Assembly (NCBI GenBank): GCA_010094045.1
Contig: ML986585.1
Span: 547,270-611,269, forward strand
DNA from: Lojkania enalia
Lineage: Eukaryota > Ascomycota > Dothideomycetes > Pleosporales
Reading direction: 5' to 3'
DNA: 64,000 bases
Shown here: positions 23,530 through 33,995 of the stretch, piece after piece
Position numbering within the stretch: the first letter of the stretch is position 1
Layout: the number at the start of each line of letters is the position of its first letter
Notes under the pieces: model-generated
The model's database searches: none
Seen by the model: the letters and a program-made list of their open reading frames with translations, nothing else
What the model was told of the DNA's origin: nothing
Made by a program: the position numbers and the translations under genes

Positions 23530-25332
23530 ATGAGCGCGTATACGGACGAGCTGTTCCCGAGCTATAGCGCGGTGGAGGCACGGCGGGAATGGGAGATTGA
23601 GTTTATCAAGGAGAGGCTGGGCCGCGGCGAGAAGGTGGATTTGCCCGTGTGTCGGGTGGAGAGGGTGAGCGGGTGAGTGTTCCTGGGCCCTCTTCACCAC
23701 AATTCTGTTCACCGTGCTGGGCATCCAAACACGCGCGGCAGTGAAGCAAGATGGGATCGCACGGACCCGTTCCGCCAAGGCGCTGCGAACAGAGCCGCAC
23801 TGCAATTTCTGGGTGTTGGACTGGGTGAGGGAGCGCTCGGCTAATCTTTCCGCTGCGCCTGCACAGGAACAACAACACGGTCCGCTTCGGCCTCAAGCGC
23901 GGCAAGCTGCTCTACCTCTTTAAGTACCCGACCCACAACGTCGAGCGCGAGAAGCACCGCAACGTCATCACCCGCGCGCGCTTCATCAAGTCCAGCCTCG
24001 AGCAGGCGGGCTACCGGCTCATTCCCTGGGACTTCAAGAAGGGGAAGCCGCCGAATTTCTGGGAGGAGGGTCTCGGAGAGGGAGGGACAATGGAAGAGGA
24101 GGATGATGATCTTTATGGGCCAAGTGAGGGGCCGGCGGAGGACAAGGGGAAGGCGAAGAGTGAGGAGGCGGATGAGAGTGGGGATGATGAGCCCATGTTG
24201 GAGAGCGGGGAGGAGGAGGAGAGTAGCGACTCGGTATGTCACAACTTGTTTGTCCATGTTTCGAAGACGGGGAACGCAATTGGAGGGCTGCAAGCTAATA
24301 GGCAGCAGGATATCGATATCATCATTGACAAGCCGGCGACGGCGCCCAAAACGGCGGTGTAAGATTGCTGCCCTCCCCCACTCCCTTTCTTGAGCGCGAT
24401 GATGAAGAGGAATGAAGCTGATTAGGAATGCTAGCTCCGAAAGACAGGAGTCGAAAGCTATCAAGATCGAAGCGCCGCCTAAGCAGACGAGTGCCCCGCC
24501 TCAGGCTGCAGCGGGTACAGTACCGCAGCTACCTTCGCAGCCGGGAACCGCATATCCGCCTGTGAGGAGTAGCACAATTGATGTCAATGCGGATCCGGTG
24601 TATCCTGCTGTAGGGAAGCCGATTAGCCAGATAGATATGGATGCTGGTAAATACTCCAATTCCTACAAAACCCTCGTTCTGCATATCCCAATCCTTGTCC
24701 ATCAACAGCGAACACCTCGAATAACTCCACCTCCCCTGATCTCGTAATCTCATAGCTGCTATAAGCAAAGCTTAACTATCTTCACAGACCTCGCCGAATC
24801 CATGAAACCTTGGCGCCTCCCCGGCGCCGACCAATCCGACTACTTCAACTACGGCTTCGACGAATTCACCTGGGAAATGTACCGCCAGCGCCAGAGCAAC
24901 ATAGCCGCTACGCTCGCCCAGCAGAAGGCAGAAACGGCCCAGTTTCAGCAGATGTTCATGCCATCCATGTCAGGCCCCGCTGCGTCATCGGGCACCGCAG
25001 GAGGAAACAGCGGAGGGAGTGGAGGCGCAGGTGGCGTACCAGGCGCCCCGACCGGCCCTGCGGCTCAAGGCGGCGGTGGAATGGGCGATATGGCGGGTAT
25101 GATGGGGATGAGTCAGGAGCAGCTTATGGGGTTGATGACCCAGATGCAGGCGAGCGGGATCGATCCAGCGCAGATGGATTTCCCGACCTTCATGCAGATG
25201 GCAGGGGGTATGGGCGCGGGGTTCCCCGGTGCGCAGCAGGGTGGTGCAGGGTTTGGGGGTGGCGGTGGGCAGCAGCAGCCAGGCGGTGGGGGGAGAGGGC
25301 AAGGCGGGAGGAGAGGTGGAAGGGGATGGTGA
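23530..25332 (+). CDS. FIP1: Pre-mRNA polyadenylation factor Fip1, with an in-frame N-terminal extension
   Basis: Five exons, 23530-23672, 23867-24233, 24309-24358, 24426-24646 and 24788-25332, encode 441 residues. Fip1 is a CPF/CPSF subunit that tethers poly(A) polymerase to the 3'-end processing machinery. Seen: the Fip1 motif at about 266-290 ([18 protein letters not shown], then DEFTW), preceded by [11 protein letters not shown]; an acidic segment after Met123 ([12 protein letters not shown]) typical of Fip1 N-termini; and a Gly/Met/Gln-rich tail ending RRGGRGW. Starting at Met123 (24090) would give 319 residues, the usual family length. The preceding 122 residues ([20 protein letters not shown] onward) lie in the same frame across a 194-nt GT-AG intron with no stop, and I do not recognise them. 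Either Fip1 is extended here or a separate upstream gene overlaps it. Intron 24234-24308 is 75 nt and stop-free in frame. Fip1 identity is secure; the start is not. Confidence 0.85.
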
Positions 25333-25711
25333 ACACAATCTCGGCTTCTTGTTTTCATTTCTTTTCATTTAAGATTACGATGGGTGGCTTGACCTGAGAA
25401 GCCCTGGAGGGCTCTGGGTTGTTTTCGGATTTGCATGTTTGGCGTTTTTAAATGTATAGTACGATACCATGATAACATTAAAAGAACAGAGATAAAAAGA
25501 CTTCGTTTCCAATTCCTGATATTGAAATTCCGAGGAACACGTGCTTTGCCCTACTTTTCAAAACTCCCAAATTATCTGAGACTGCTGCACCTTTTGAAGA
25601 TCAACCGGTCTGTCAATCCATCGATCCCGACCTGCTTATCTGCTCCGAGGATGTCATTCTGTGAGTGCCCGATATGAAGCTTCTTACACATCAATCTAGA
25701 CATTCTCACAA
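25333..25711. other. Convergent 3' region FIP1 / LEA1
   Basis: 379 bp between two stop codons on opposite strands. AT-rich; it must carry both 3' UTRs and polyadenylation sites. No gene. Confidence 0.6.
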
Positions 25712-26850
25712 TCAACTGCCCATAGCCTCCGTCGCTTCTAACACCCACGCAGGTATCTTTCCTTCCGCAAACGCCTTTTCTAGCTTCGCCAAATCCTCCA
25801 GCTTTCCCGCATTCGCAATAGCGGCTCTAATCTTCCGCTTCTCCTCGTCGGTCCAAATCCGCTCTTTGACGCTCTCACTCTCGCCATTGGTATGGGTAGG
25901 CAAGATAAAATTCTTGGACTTGATGCCCATGATCTTCGTCGCGAGCTCGGTAGGTTCGTCGGCTGTGCCAAAAAGGGATGTGGCCTTCAGGCGCTCAGCT
26001 CGGGTCACCCTCTGGTAGTCAAGGAAGCGGACTGTGGGGAGGCGGTAGATGATCCAGTGGCGGTAGTGCTGGGATATATTAGCTAGATATGTGATAGAAC
26101 TCCTGCCAGAGAAAATGCGCACCTGGCAGGGGTGTCGGAGAATGAGAGATCCCGGCTATACAAGCTCCCAGTGTCCGGATCGGACACGGGTGTTAAGCAG
26201 ATGCGTACTCAAGATAGATTGAACGCTTGTTTGAGTACTCAAATGCATATTTGAGGTAAAGCGTCATATCAAACGAGCGCCGGGCCACATCAGAATGTGC
26301 TCTGGACAAGTAAAATGTACATACCTCTTTGCTTGTGACAGGGTTCTCTAGTAGTGACAGGTGCACCAAGTTCTTGCAGCCCTGTAACGGATCTAAGTCC
26401 GCAAGCTCGGAGATCCGATTCTTCGTGAGCACAAGGATTGCTAGGCCGGGTATATTTGCGGATACGTTCGCCTGGATATTGACTATCCGGTTCTGCGCAA
26501 GCAGTAATGAATGAAGGCGTGGGAACAGAGGGAATCCGCCGAGCTGGGATATGTCATTATCGGTGAAATCAATCGCATCGTTGTTCTAGTCACGCTCATT
26601 AGCACTAGATTCCAAGAGGCAATGTCGCGTGCCATTTGAGGTCAGGGACCGAAACTTACTCTAGCGGCGCCCATGTTCTCGATCGCGGATATTTTGTGAC
26701 CTAGATATAGACAAGATGAATTGATATCAATGGAGCTCATACAAGTGTAGCATCTGTTCTTTTCAACGCACCTCGTAGATCGAGTTCGCGGTCGCCTACA
26801 CAGTTTATGAAGGAGGCAGAATTGTTAATCAGATCGGTAGTTAACCTCAT
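25712..26850 (-). CDS. LEA1: U2 snRNP A' protein (Lea1), leucine-rich repeat
   Basis: Four exons on the minus strand, 26772-26850, 26660-26700, 26325-26585 and 25712-26068, encode 245 residues. U2A' binds U2B'' and stem-loop IV of U2 snRNA and helps branch-site recognition in the spliceosome. Seen: the start RLTTDLINNSASFINCVGDR; the repeat entry ELDLRGHKISAIENMG; LRR segments at residues 20-125 (IDFTDNDISQLGGFPLFPRL, LLLAQNRIVNI, LVLTKNRISEL, LVHLSLLENPVT); and the LRR cap HYRHWIIYRLPTVRFLDYQR. A basic/acidic helical tail follows. Introns of 71, 74 and 256 nt are GT-AG; the last is long for this genome, but joining across it restores the conserved NPVTSKE-HYRHW junction. Length matches the family. 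Confidence 0.93.
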
Positions 26851-27655
26851 GATTGCGGCTTGAAGTACACGGACAAGCTTCCGGGTGTAGCGTGTGGGCC
26901 AGAATATAGAGTAGGAGTGGGGTAAGGTGAGCTGAAGGAGTTGGAGCTCTGTTCTGGTGAAGCTGATGGAATTTCAAGGTCGTTCTTGTGCTAAGGACTG
27001 CTTACATAAGCAGCGTCCCATGCTATTCATACTTGTATTCACGGAATCAAACAAGGAGCCATACTTCACTATCTGACTTAATCTTTACGGTTTCCTTCTC
27101 TTTCCAAGTCGTTATGCAAGGGAATATCCATTCAAAGACAGTTACTTAGAAGATTCGCTCAGTCCGTGGCATGTTTGTTCGCCGGTATTGTTAGCATCAT
27201 TGCCACAGCATCGCCCATTTTAGCAGTATCAACGCTACCTAGAGCACAACCTTCAAGCAGGACGCCAAGCCCGGCGGCCTAACCACAGCAAGCTTTGAAT
27301 ACCTATCCGAAGGTTATTCACGAAAAGGTGATATTGAGAGACTTTCAATGGGATGGCGCAATCCTCTCTGGCGGAGTGATAGAAACTATGGGCAGTCAAG
27401 ACGTGTACTTGGTTCTTGAAAACCTCAATACCTTTCAAAGGCATAGAATTCTTGAGAAACTCTTAGAACTGCGGCCTGCTTGACGCTGAAATACAGTTGA
27501 TTTTTCAGCATACAAATTGGTATCTGTCTCTACCTTTCGCTGAGGCGCATATGGCGGTGTAACCCCCCCTTAACCCTAGCAACAAAATTAACCGTAGAAC
27601 CTACACTACTATCCTAGCGAGATTGTATTCTATACGGTATATCTACTATTGATAG

Positions 27656-28087
27656 AATGACTGGAAGGAATATCTCCGCGATGATTCTCAAGAGTGGAAC
27701 CTTGTACAAGCGCAAGCAGATGTGGCTACTCATTTCGCACGGCTGCCCGAGATAATTACCTTCCATTGGCTTCCCAGCTATATCCATCGGCTTCGTTCAT
27801 TTTACCTTGACCTCTTCGCTTTTTGGAGAACCCTCGACAGGTCAACATATGATACTCTAACCAGGCCAAATGGTAACCTTTTCGTTCCTTGTATCAGGTT
27901 AAACATAGTCGACTCGTATTATTCACTTACTCCTCGGGTATGTGTGCAGCGATCCGTACGCGAATTCATGAGAGTTCAGTTTGGCATTGCTATCACGCTC
28001 GTTAAGCAAGTGGCAAAGACATTCCAGATATTTCAAGACTATTCTTACTATCGACTATTGTTATGCGCCTACCTCGCCGATTTATAG
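27656..28087 (+). pseudogene. Possible decayed protein-coding fragment
   Basis: A plus-strand frame reads DWKEYLRDDSQEWNLVQAQA and continues through HFARLPEIITFHWL to a stop at 28085-28087. The composition (many Trp, Leu, Arg and Asp residues) is more protein-like than its surroundings and recalls the middle of fungal F-box/LRR-like proteins. No start, domain or partner exon is identifiable. Low confidence; it may be chance. Confidence 0.3.
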
Positions 28088-28613
28088 AACTATATAAGTT
28101 TTTCCTGGCAATTCTCTATCTTTCGAGCACAAATTTATCTCTTCTTGTCTGAATTTGAATCTGTGGTAAGAGGCGAATCTTATCTCAGGAAGGGATATGA
28201 GGAACTGAACTACTTAGTTAAGATGGCTAGCAGGCCATATTTATGTACATAGATAAAGGGGCATATCAGCTGATATCAAGCGTGATATCGTACGACGATA
28301 TCCGATACAGCTCGGCAGACTTGCCAAAATCCCCATCACAGAATCACTAATCGTTTATGGCCGTTAATTTGCGATAACTTAGGAATACTACTCTACTTTC
28401 CCGTACATAGAAGCTCCAATTAATATGGGATGGGTGGAATAATATTCCACAGGGACTTTTGGGTGGCAATGCGGTTTCATAAGTCTAGACTCTGGTTCCA
28501 CATTCCTCTCGCTGCTGACAGATCGGAATTCATAAACTGCCCTGCGCTGGAGGGACAGGGCTTAGCATAAAGTCATATACCATAATGATAGGCAAATAAC
28601 GGGGTTATAATAT

Positions 28614-28913
28614 TTATATCCTCCACCTTTGAAGTGCTTTGCGTGTCAGAGGCGATTTTATGTCCAGGCTGATATGTTTTGGTCTCTCAGCGTTAAGTCG
28701 ACGGTGCGGAACCATCGTTGAATTGTTATACTGGCCATCAGAATTCGATTGACGTTTATCGGCCGTTCGCAATGTCTTTTTTACAACACCCCAAGGATCT
28801 TCAATTTCTATGATGCCTGCTATCTCTGCTTTGCACTCTGTAGTACTAGACGAGGTATTTTCTTTCATCATCTTGGGCGTGCTGATAGCCTCATCATATT
28901 GAGAGATTGACAT
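28614..28913 (-). CDS. Hypothetical 99-residue open frame
   Basis: An ATG-started frame on the minus strand encodes a hydrophilic protein (MSISQYDEAISTPKMMKENT onward) with the segment EIEDPWGVVKKTLRT and a basic C-terminus. It has no recognised domain. It stands alone in an AT-rich island, so it may be the first exon of a decayed gene. Reported because its codon make-up looks better than that of neighbouring frames. Confidence 0.25.
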   Translation of the reverse strand: MSISQYDEAISTPKMMKENTSSSTTECKAEIAGIIEIEDPWGVVKKTLRTADKRQSNSDGQYNNSTMVPHRRLNAERPKHISLDIKSPLTRKALQRWRI

Positions 28914-30435
28914 AGTGTTGGAGCTTAGATTTCTGTATGGTCAGTTATTCAGCATTTTCCGAGATATTGCAGCAGATTGAAAGTAGTGTTATTGAGGAGA
29001 ACCAGGCATGAGCTTTTCTGAATTCTCGGTCGCACCTAGCTGCTGACTTCTTCCGAAACGTTTCGGAGTCTCTTTTCTATTCTGTGATACTAGCTAGGAT
29101 TTGGCTACGCTGTCTATCACAATCTCAGTGCAGGCGCCCTTCTATTGAGCGCTTATGTTTCTCGAACATGAAGTAGCCCTGTTATATGCATGTAGATCAG
29201 CATCAAAGGCTAGCATATGAGTGAACTGTGCATGAGTTTCCTGGGTCAACGATCTAGGTTGTGCGACAGAATCGACCAGTCATAATCTCACGCGTATATG
29301 TTTGTGATTACATATCCTATAGGACGGAACTCTCTACAAGGTTCGAAGTGAAAGGCCGGCGAAGATTTTTGGCCAAGCCCTGCCCCGGTTCACCTCGGAA
29401 TTGCGAAGACTTGAAGCGGCGCGAGTGGTAAGCCCTGGAACGAGAGCGTTACTAGCAAATCTAGGAAGAAGGCAGACCTATCTCGGGACGACTAGCTTAA
29501 AACAAGGCAATAACTTAATAGTCATTATCGTAGGAAGATATGTAAAAGCTGCTAATATCAATGAAATTATGGCTCGTCTCCTTACATTCACAAATCTCTT
29601 GAGGTACGAAGGTTTTAGTAGATATGGCTTGGGCGATGAGGGTTCATAACTGTAACGTAGAGCAAGAGGCTAACCTTTTGATCCAACCCATAATGTCGCT
29701 TATACGCCTACAAGAAAGAATATAAATGTAAAGTTCTCGTGGCGGGGACTAGGAACAGTAATCTAAGCGGGGTACATGTCGAGTTCGGTGGAGATGAAAA
29801 TCCCACAGATACCTACTGTATTCGGAACCACGGGTGAAGACGCATTTTAGGCAGCTTGTTTTCATTTTACTATAAAGGACCTAATCGGCTTGATCAAAAG
29901 ATGACGAATTATAGCGAGAAAAGCTTGAAAACGATTACTATTGCAGACATAGTCTCTATGATGGTGGTACTCTAACTGTCTGTCTACACAATTCTGTGCA
30001 GATTGAAATGCTGATGAAGATAAGCACTACGTTTGCCAACATGGCAGGCTGCGGACTGCCAAAATTCCTCAAAGCCAATCACTTTCAACCAAGATGTCCT
30101 CTGGCCACAAGTTCGTGGCTATCAAAGCAGTCCCCTCTTTGAAAAGAGGTAAAAGAAGCTGATACTTTGCAATTTTAGAAACTAACTGATTACATACCGC
30201 TTTCGCAAAGTCCTCTGCATACAAAAATTCGAGGTAAGGTACACAATCCTCCTAATGTGACCACATTCACAGTGAACAGCCGGAATTAGTCTTGTTCGCG
30301 ACCTGGGCCGGCTGTCCAAAACGCTTCTCCGAGGAGATGAAATTTCCCTAAGCAAGAAATTATTCGATAAATATGTCAAATATGGCAAAGAGATGTAATC
30401 ATGGGTCTTCTACAGTAATGCCGTTGTTGTTTGAT

Positions 30436-30840
30436 GCAGAGCTTATGTCTGGACCATTATGGCTATATGCTTTATTATTGTTGCAGGAGCACTCGCGATC
30501 CCGTTCATAGTTGGAACACGAATTGCTGGTGTGGATCCGTTTCAGGTAACATCCTTCTCTTGGCTTACCACTAGTGTTGTCGCTATTTCTGCTAGGAGCA
30601 GTTATGTCACTGAGCGGCAATGGCATGATTTCATCTATGGTGGTGTGGTATGCAATTAGGTGTGAAATCTGGCTAATGTTAGTCGGATCCCTAAACAAAT
30701 GATTCTCAAAAAACTTTTAGAGAGCTGTTTATAGCCAAGGTTTTACACTAATGGTCCTTATGACGGCATGTTTAGCGATCATTTCGACACAAAATTCATT
30801 TTCGACCCTTCCTGTCCGCCTCTCAGCGGTGTCTGCGAAC
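30436..30840 (+). pseudogene. Decayed gene for a fungal membrane protein of unknown function
   Basis: One frame runs CRAYVWTIMAICFIIVAGAL (a membrane segment), then GTRIAGVDPFQVTSFSWL, then YVTERQWHDFIYGGVVC. It then meets TAG and TGA, resumes as NLANVSRIPKQMILKKLLES, and after another TAG continues as NGPYDGMFSDHFDTKF. I recall this order (membrane segment, GVDPFQ-T-F-W, WHDF, VVC-S-ELA-V, GPYNGMF) from uncharacterised fungal membrane proteins; this is memory, not a search. Three internal stops in an otherwise conserved-looking frame mark it as broken. The first (AAT TAG) and second (TGA) would be restored by T-to-C at one position. The 5' part was not found. Confidence 0.5.
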
Positions 30841-31795
30841 AACACCATCGTGATGAAATTTAGGTAATAGCGGGGAGAACATTGTAATTCTGAGTTTAAG
30901 GAAAGCCACTGATTTAGATGGGGCGACAAAACCGGGGTTGAACGCCAAGACACGTACCTCTGCGTTCTAGCATCGACGAGACTGAAGAATTGCAGAGTAT
31001 ACGAGAGATTACTGGCGACGCAGTTATGCCTAAAGTCATTGAGTAACCATTTTCGCCTCATCAAAAGATAGTAAGTCAGTTATGCTCGACTAGTCGGGTC
31101 GTATGTTGCGGATTCTTAGTTTGGATGAGGGCTTTAAATGTCAAACTTATGTCTATGTAGTTTAATATTGCTTTATTAAACAAAGCCTTCTTCTGTAACC
31201 TACGCTGCCATTTACTTCACAAATTTTCACATGTCTACCCAACTCACTTTGTGATGGCACGCCCGAATTAAGACATGAACCCAAAAAGCATCTAACTGGC
31301 TCCTAACACTGCTTTAGTAGATTTAAACGACGATTTCATATACAAATAAATGCTCCCTTGATGCAAATTAGCATGCGAAGAACGTAGACCATCTTCTCTT
31401 TCGAAAATATTATAGATCTACAACGTACTCCAATTGGTCCCCACAATGACCCTTGCAAACCAATCTTCGTCCGCAATAGACACTTCTTAAGGAAAATAGT
31501 CCCCCTTTGGCTTTCTAAAGTTTACTCAGTGTGTTTATTCATCTGCTGCGCGGCAGAGCCATTCATCTAGCATTAAAGGCAATGAGTCCAACATCGGGGG
31601 GTTTTCACAATCTAACAAACCTTGAAGCTGAAACGAACAATGCACTAGTCTCAGTTTTCGCAAATGTCTGCGAGTGATTGGACGCATAACCGAGTTGCTC
31701 TGAGATCTCTCTGAATTCCCGTTTTAGATATATCATGCAAACTTTCTTTACTATAGAATGAAAATTTTTTACAAAAACGTTATCTCATTCGCATA

Positions 31796-31883
31796 GGTTG
31801 TGTAGTGTAGTGGTTAGCACTCGGGATTTTGATTAGATATCAAAAGGTTTTCCCGCGACCCCGGTTCGATCCCGGGCACGACC
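31796..31883 (+). tRNA. tQ(UUG): tRNA-Gln (anticodon UUG) with intron
   Basis: 88 nt. The acceptor arms GGTTGTG and CACGACC pair over seven bases (one T-G). The D arm contains GTGTAGTGGTTAGCAC, the anticodon stem is CGGGA/TCCCG, and the T arm is CCCGG-TTCGATC-CCGGG. The loop reads TTTTGA up to the splice site, giving anticodon TTG. About 17 nt (TTAGATATCAAAAGGTT) sit between positions 37 and 38, the standard place for a nuclear tRNA intron. A pol III T5 terminator lies about 15 bases downstream. The body resembles eukaryotic tRNA-Gln. Confidence 0.93.
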
Positions 31884-32026
31884 TTCTTCCTTCATGTTTT
31901 TGTAGCCTACTTGTCGAAGTCTTGGGAGAAGAAATCACTCCTCTCCATGTGCAAGAAGATATTTTTTGCTTTATTCATTTTGCTTCGCCGAAATGGTCGA
32001 ACAAGCCTCTATTAGAATAATCGGCT

Positions 32027-32042
32027 AATATATATATATATA
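32027..32042. repeat. (TA)8 microsatellite
   Basis: A short alternating TA run between the tRNA-Gln and the ALG2 stop codon. Confidence 0.8.
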
Positions 32043-32083
32043 ATGGAGGATTTGTAACTCTTTGGACATTCCTGATAGCTATT

Positions 32084-33639
32084 CTAATGTTGATCTAAAG
32101 GATAGACGACCTCTGGGCCCCTCCGCATAGAATTTTGCTTGCTTCCAGCCCAAACGCGCAGCGCGATCAGTGCACCAATCCAGCCAACTACAAAGAGCAC
32201 CACGAATATATCAGGCACGATACCTGGTCGCGCGACCCTTCGTCGCATTATCTGGATCTCATTCTCCAGTCTCTCAGCCATCTTTTCCTTTGAGAATTCT
32301 GACGTGACCCTTTCCTTACCCCACTTACCCATTTCCTTAAGCCGTTCTTCGCCATCGCCATCCTCGAGGGCTATTCGCATGACTTCTGTCCAGTCCTGCA
32401 CTTTCTTCACATCTCGTAGCCAGCCGGTCTGACCACTTATAACAGTTTCTGTTGGTCCACCTTCGTTGGCCGCGAGGACCGGCGTGCCTGCTAACATGGC
32501 CTCGAGGGGCACGATGCCGAAGTGTTCATTGCGCGGGGTATATACTAATAGACGCGAAGTGGAGAGGAGGGTATGCTTGAATGTGTTCGGAACGGAATGG
32601 AGGAAGAGGACAGATATATCGTCAGGCACGCTCTGAGCCGTGATGACAGTCTTCGCGGTTGCGTGTTTTAGCTTGAGCGAGTCTGCTAGCTCGCACAATT
32701 CAGTGTAGGTAGATAGGTTCTCGGGTACTCGAGGGTCATATCCGCCTATTAGACATCAGTACCCAGCTATACGCCGGCATTGGTAATCTACACACCAGCT
32801 ATTACCAGCCTAGCATTTTCCCGCTCCTTCATGGTCAGCCCCGCATATGCTTTGATCGCGAGCGCGACATCCTTCTTCTTCTCAAAGCGATTGATGCTAA
32901 GCAGAACCTTCTTATTCTCCCATAGTAGCTTTACTTCATCGAGAGCATCCTTAGAGCTCGTGTCGACACATGGATATACCACCTCAGGCTCCCGGAACCG
33001 CAGGCTCGGAAAAGCCTCTGCGAACACGCTTTTCGTAAACCTGCTATTTACCACAATAGTGTCGGCACAACCCGTACTCCAGCTCTCAATCCAGTTAAAG
33101 GGACTGCGATACAGTTTCTTCAATACACCACCCTTCTTCGCTAGCAGTTTATCCGGGAAATGGCAGTAGAATATGACTCGCGCTTCCGAATGCAGAAGCC
33201 GTAGGAGGGGTATACCCGCGCTGAGCTGGTCCACAAAAAAAGCTTGAGGGCGAAGTTTATTCAGCTCGTTACTGAACAGTGCGATCTGTAGAATCAAATG
33301 TAGTTGGCGAAGGATGGCGCAGAGAATTGCGAATTGGCCGAGGATGGTGGGGGGAACGATGGAATTTCCGCGTACTCGGACATCGAGTGTTCCTTTGCAT
33401 TACAAAGCGAAGTTTCAGCGACCTTCCTCTGTCATGAGCGGCGAGAGGTCGTGCAGCAGGGTATAGCGCTTACCATCGCGGGCTTCATCGAAGCAATGCC
33501 TTGGGTCGCAGTGAGATGTAAAGACGGTGACTTCGTGACCGCGGTTTTGTAGGCCAACTGCAGCGTCTAGAATGAGACGTTCAGCGCCGCCAATGCCTAG
33601 ATCGGGGTGCAAGAACACGATCCGCTGTTTACTGGTCAT
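32084..33639 (-). CDS. ALG2: Alpha-1,3/1,6-mannosyltransferase Alg2
   Basis: Three exons on the minus strand, 33474-33639, 32796-33392 and 32084-32745, encode 474 residues. Alg2 adds the second and third mannoses from GDP-mannose to the dolichol-linked oligosaccharide on the cytosolic face of the ER. Seen: the GT4 N-terminal signature [16 protein letters not shown] at about 7-22; [20 protein letters not shown] spanning intron 1; [24 protein letters not shown]; the catalytic EX7E motif ([10 protein letters not shown], Glu328 and Glu336) with [12 protein letters not shown]; and a hydrophobic C-terminal segment ([20 protein letters not shown]) consistent with ER membrane attachment. Introns are 81 and 50 nt, GT-AG. 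Length equals the family's. Divergent from VPS15, 356 bp away. Confidence 0.94.
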
Positions 33640-33995
33640 GACTGTTGGAATTATGCAAACTTGGATACGTGGTGAGATATTTGAAAGCCCACCCGGCTCA
33701 CTTGGGTGGGCTCACAGCTCGAAACGGACCTTACTTTTTTTGGTTTAGTCCACGGAGGCACCCTTTGATCTTAGTGAAGATGACCTCGAAGTTTACCACA
33801 TGATCTCAAGCTTGACAACACCTCTATCACACAAACATTGACTTGACCATCGAGGAACATACATGTAGCTTTACTGTGAGCGCATGCATACGAGATCAAA
33901 AGGCCTGACGCTTTCAATATCTGGCCACAAGATGCGGGCTGCGAGGCAACAATTATCCACCCATATTCCCTAAGATCTGACTATCAATCGGAATC
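33640..33995. promoter_or_regulatory. Divergent promoter region ALG2 / VPS15
   Basis: 356 bp between two divergent start codons. It contains a short inverted repeat of the type AGCCCACCC / GGGTGGGCT near 33688-33713 that could pair or bind a dimeric factor. No known factor site is assigned. Confidence 0.4.

Larger units (their letters stand above)
26851..31795. other. AT-rich gene-poor island I
   Basis: Nearly 5 kb with low GC, dense stops and no intact conserved gene. It contains the LEA1 promoter at its left edge, a protein-like fragment at 27656-28087, a short minus-strand open frame at 28614-28913 and a decayed membrane-protein gene at about 30436-30840. This is what repeat-induced point mutation or long neutral decay looks like, but I did not compute an RIP index. 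No terminal repeats were recognised. Confidence 0.55.

Noticed and set aside
24810..25397. Arg-rich plus-strand frame of 195 codons
   Set aside because: A shadow of the Gly/Met-rich FIP1 last exon in another frame.
27556..27575. TTAACCCTA-like string resembling a telomere repeat
   Set aside because: A single copy, no tandem array.
31829..32020. Open frame overlapping the tRNA
   Set aside because: It reads through the tRNA-Gln gene and has no independent support.
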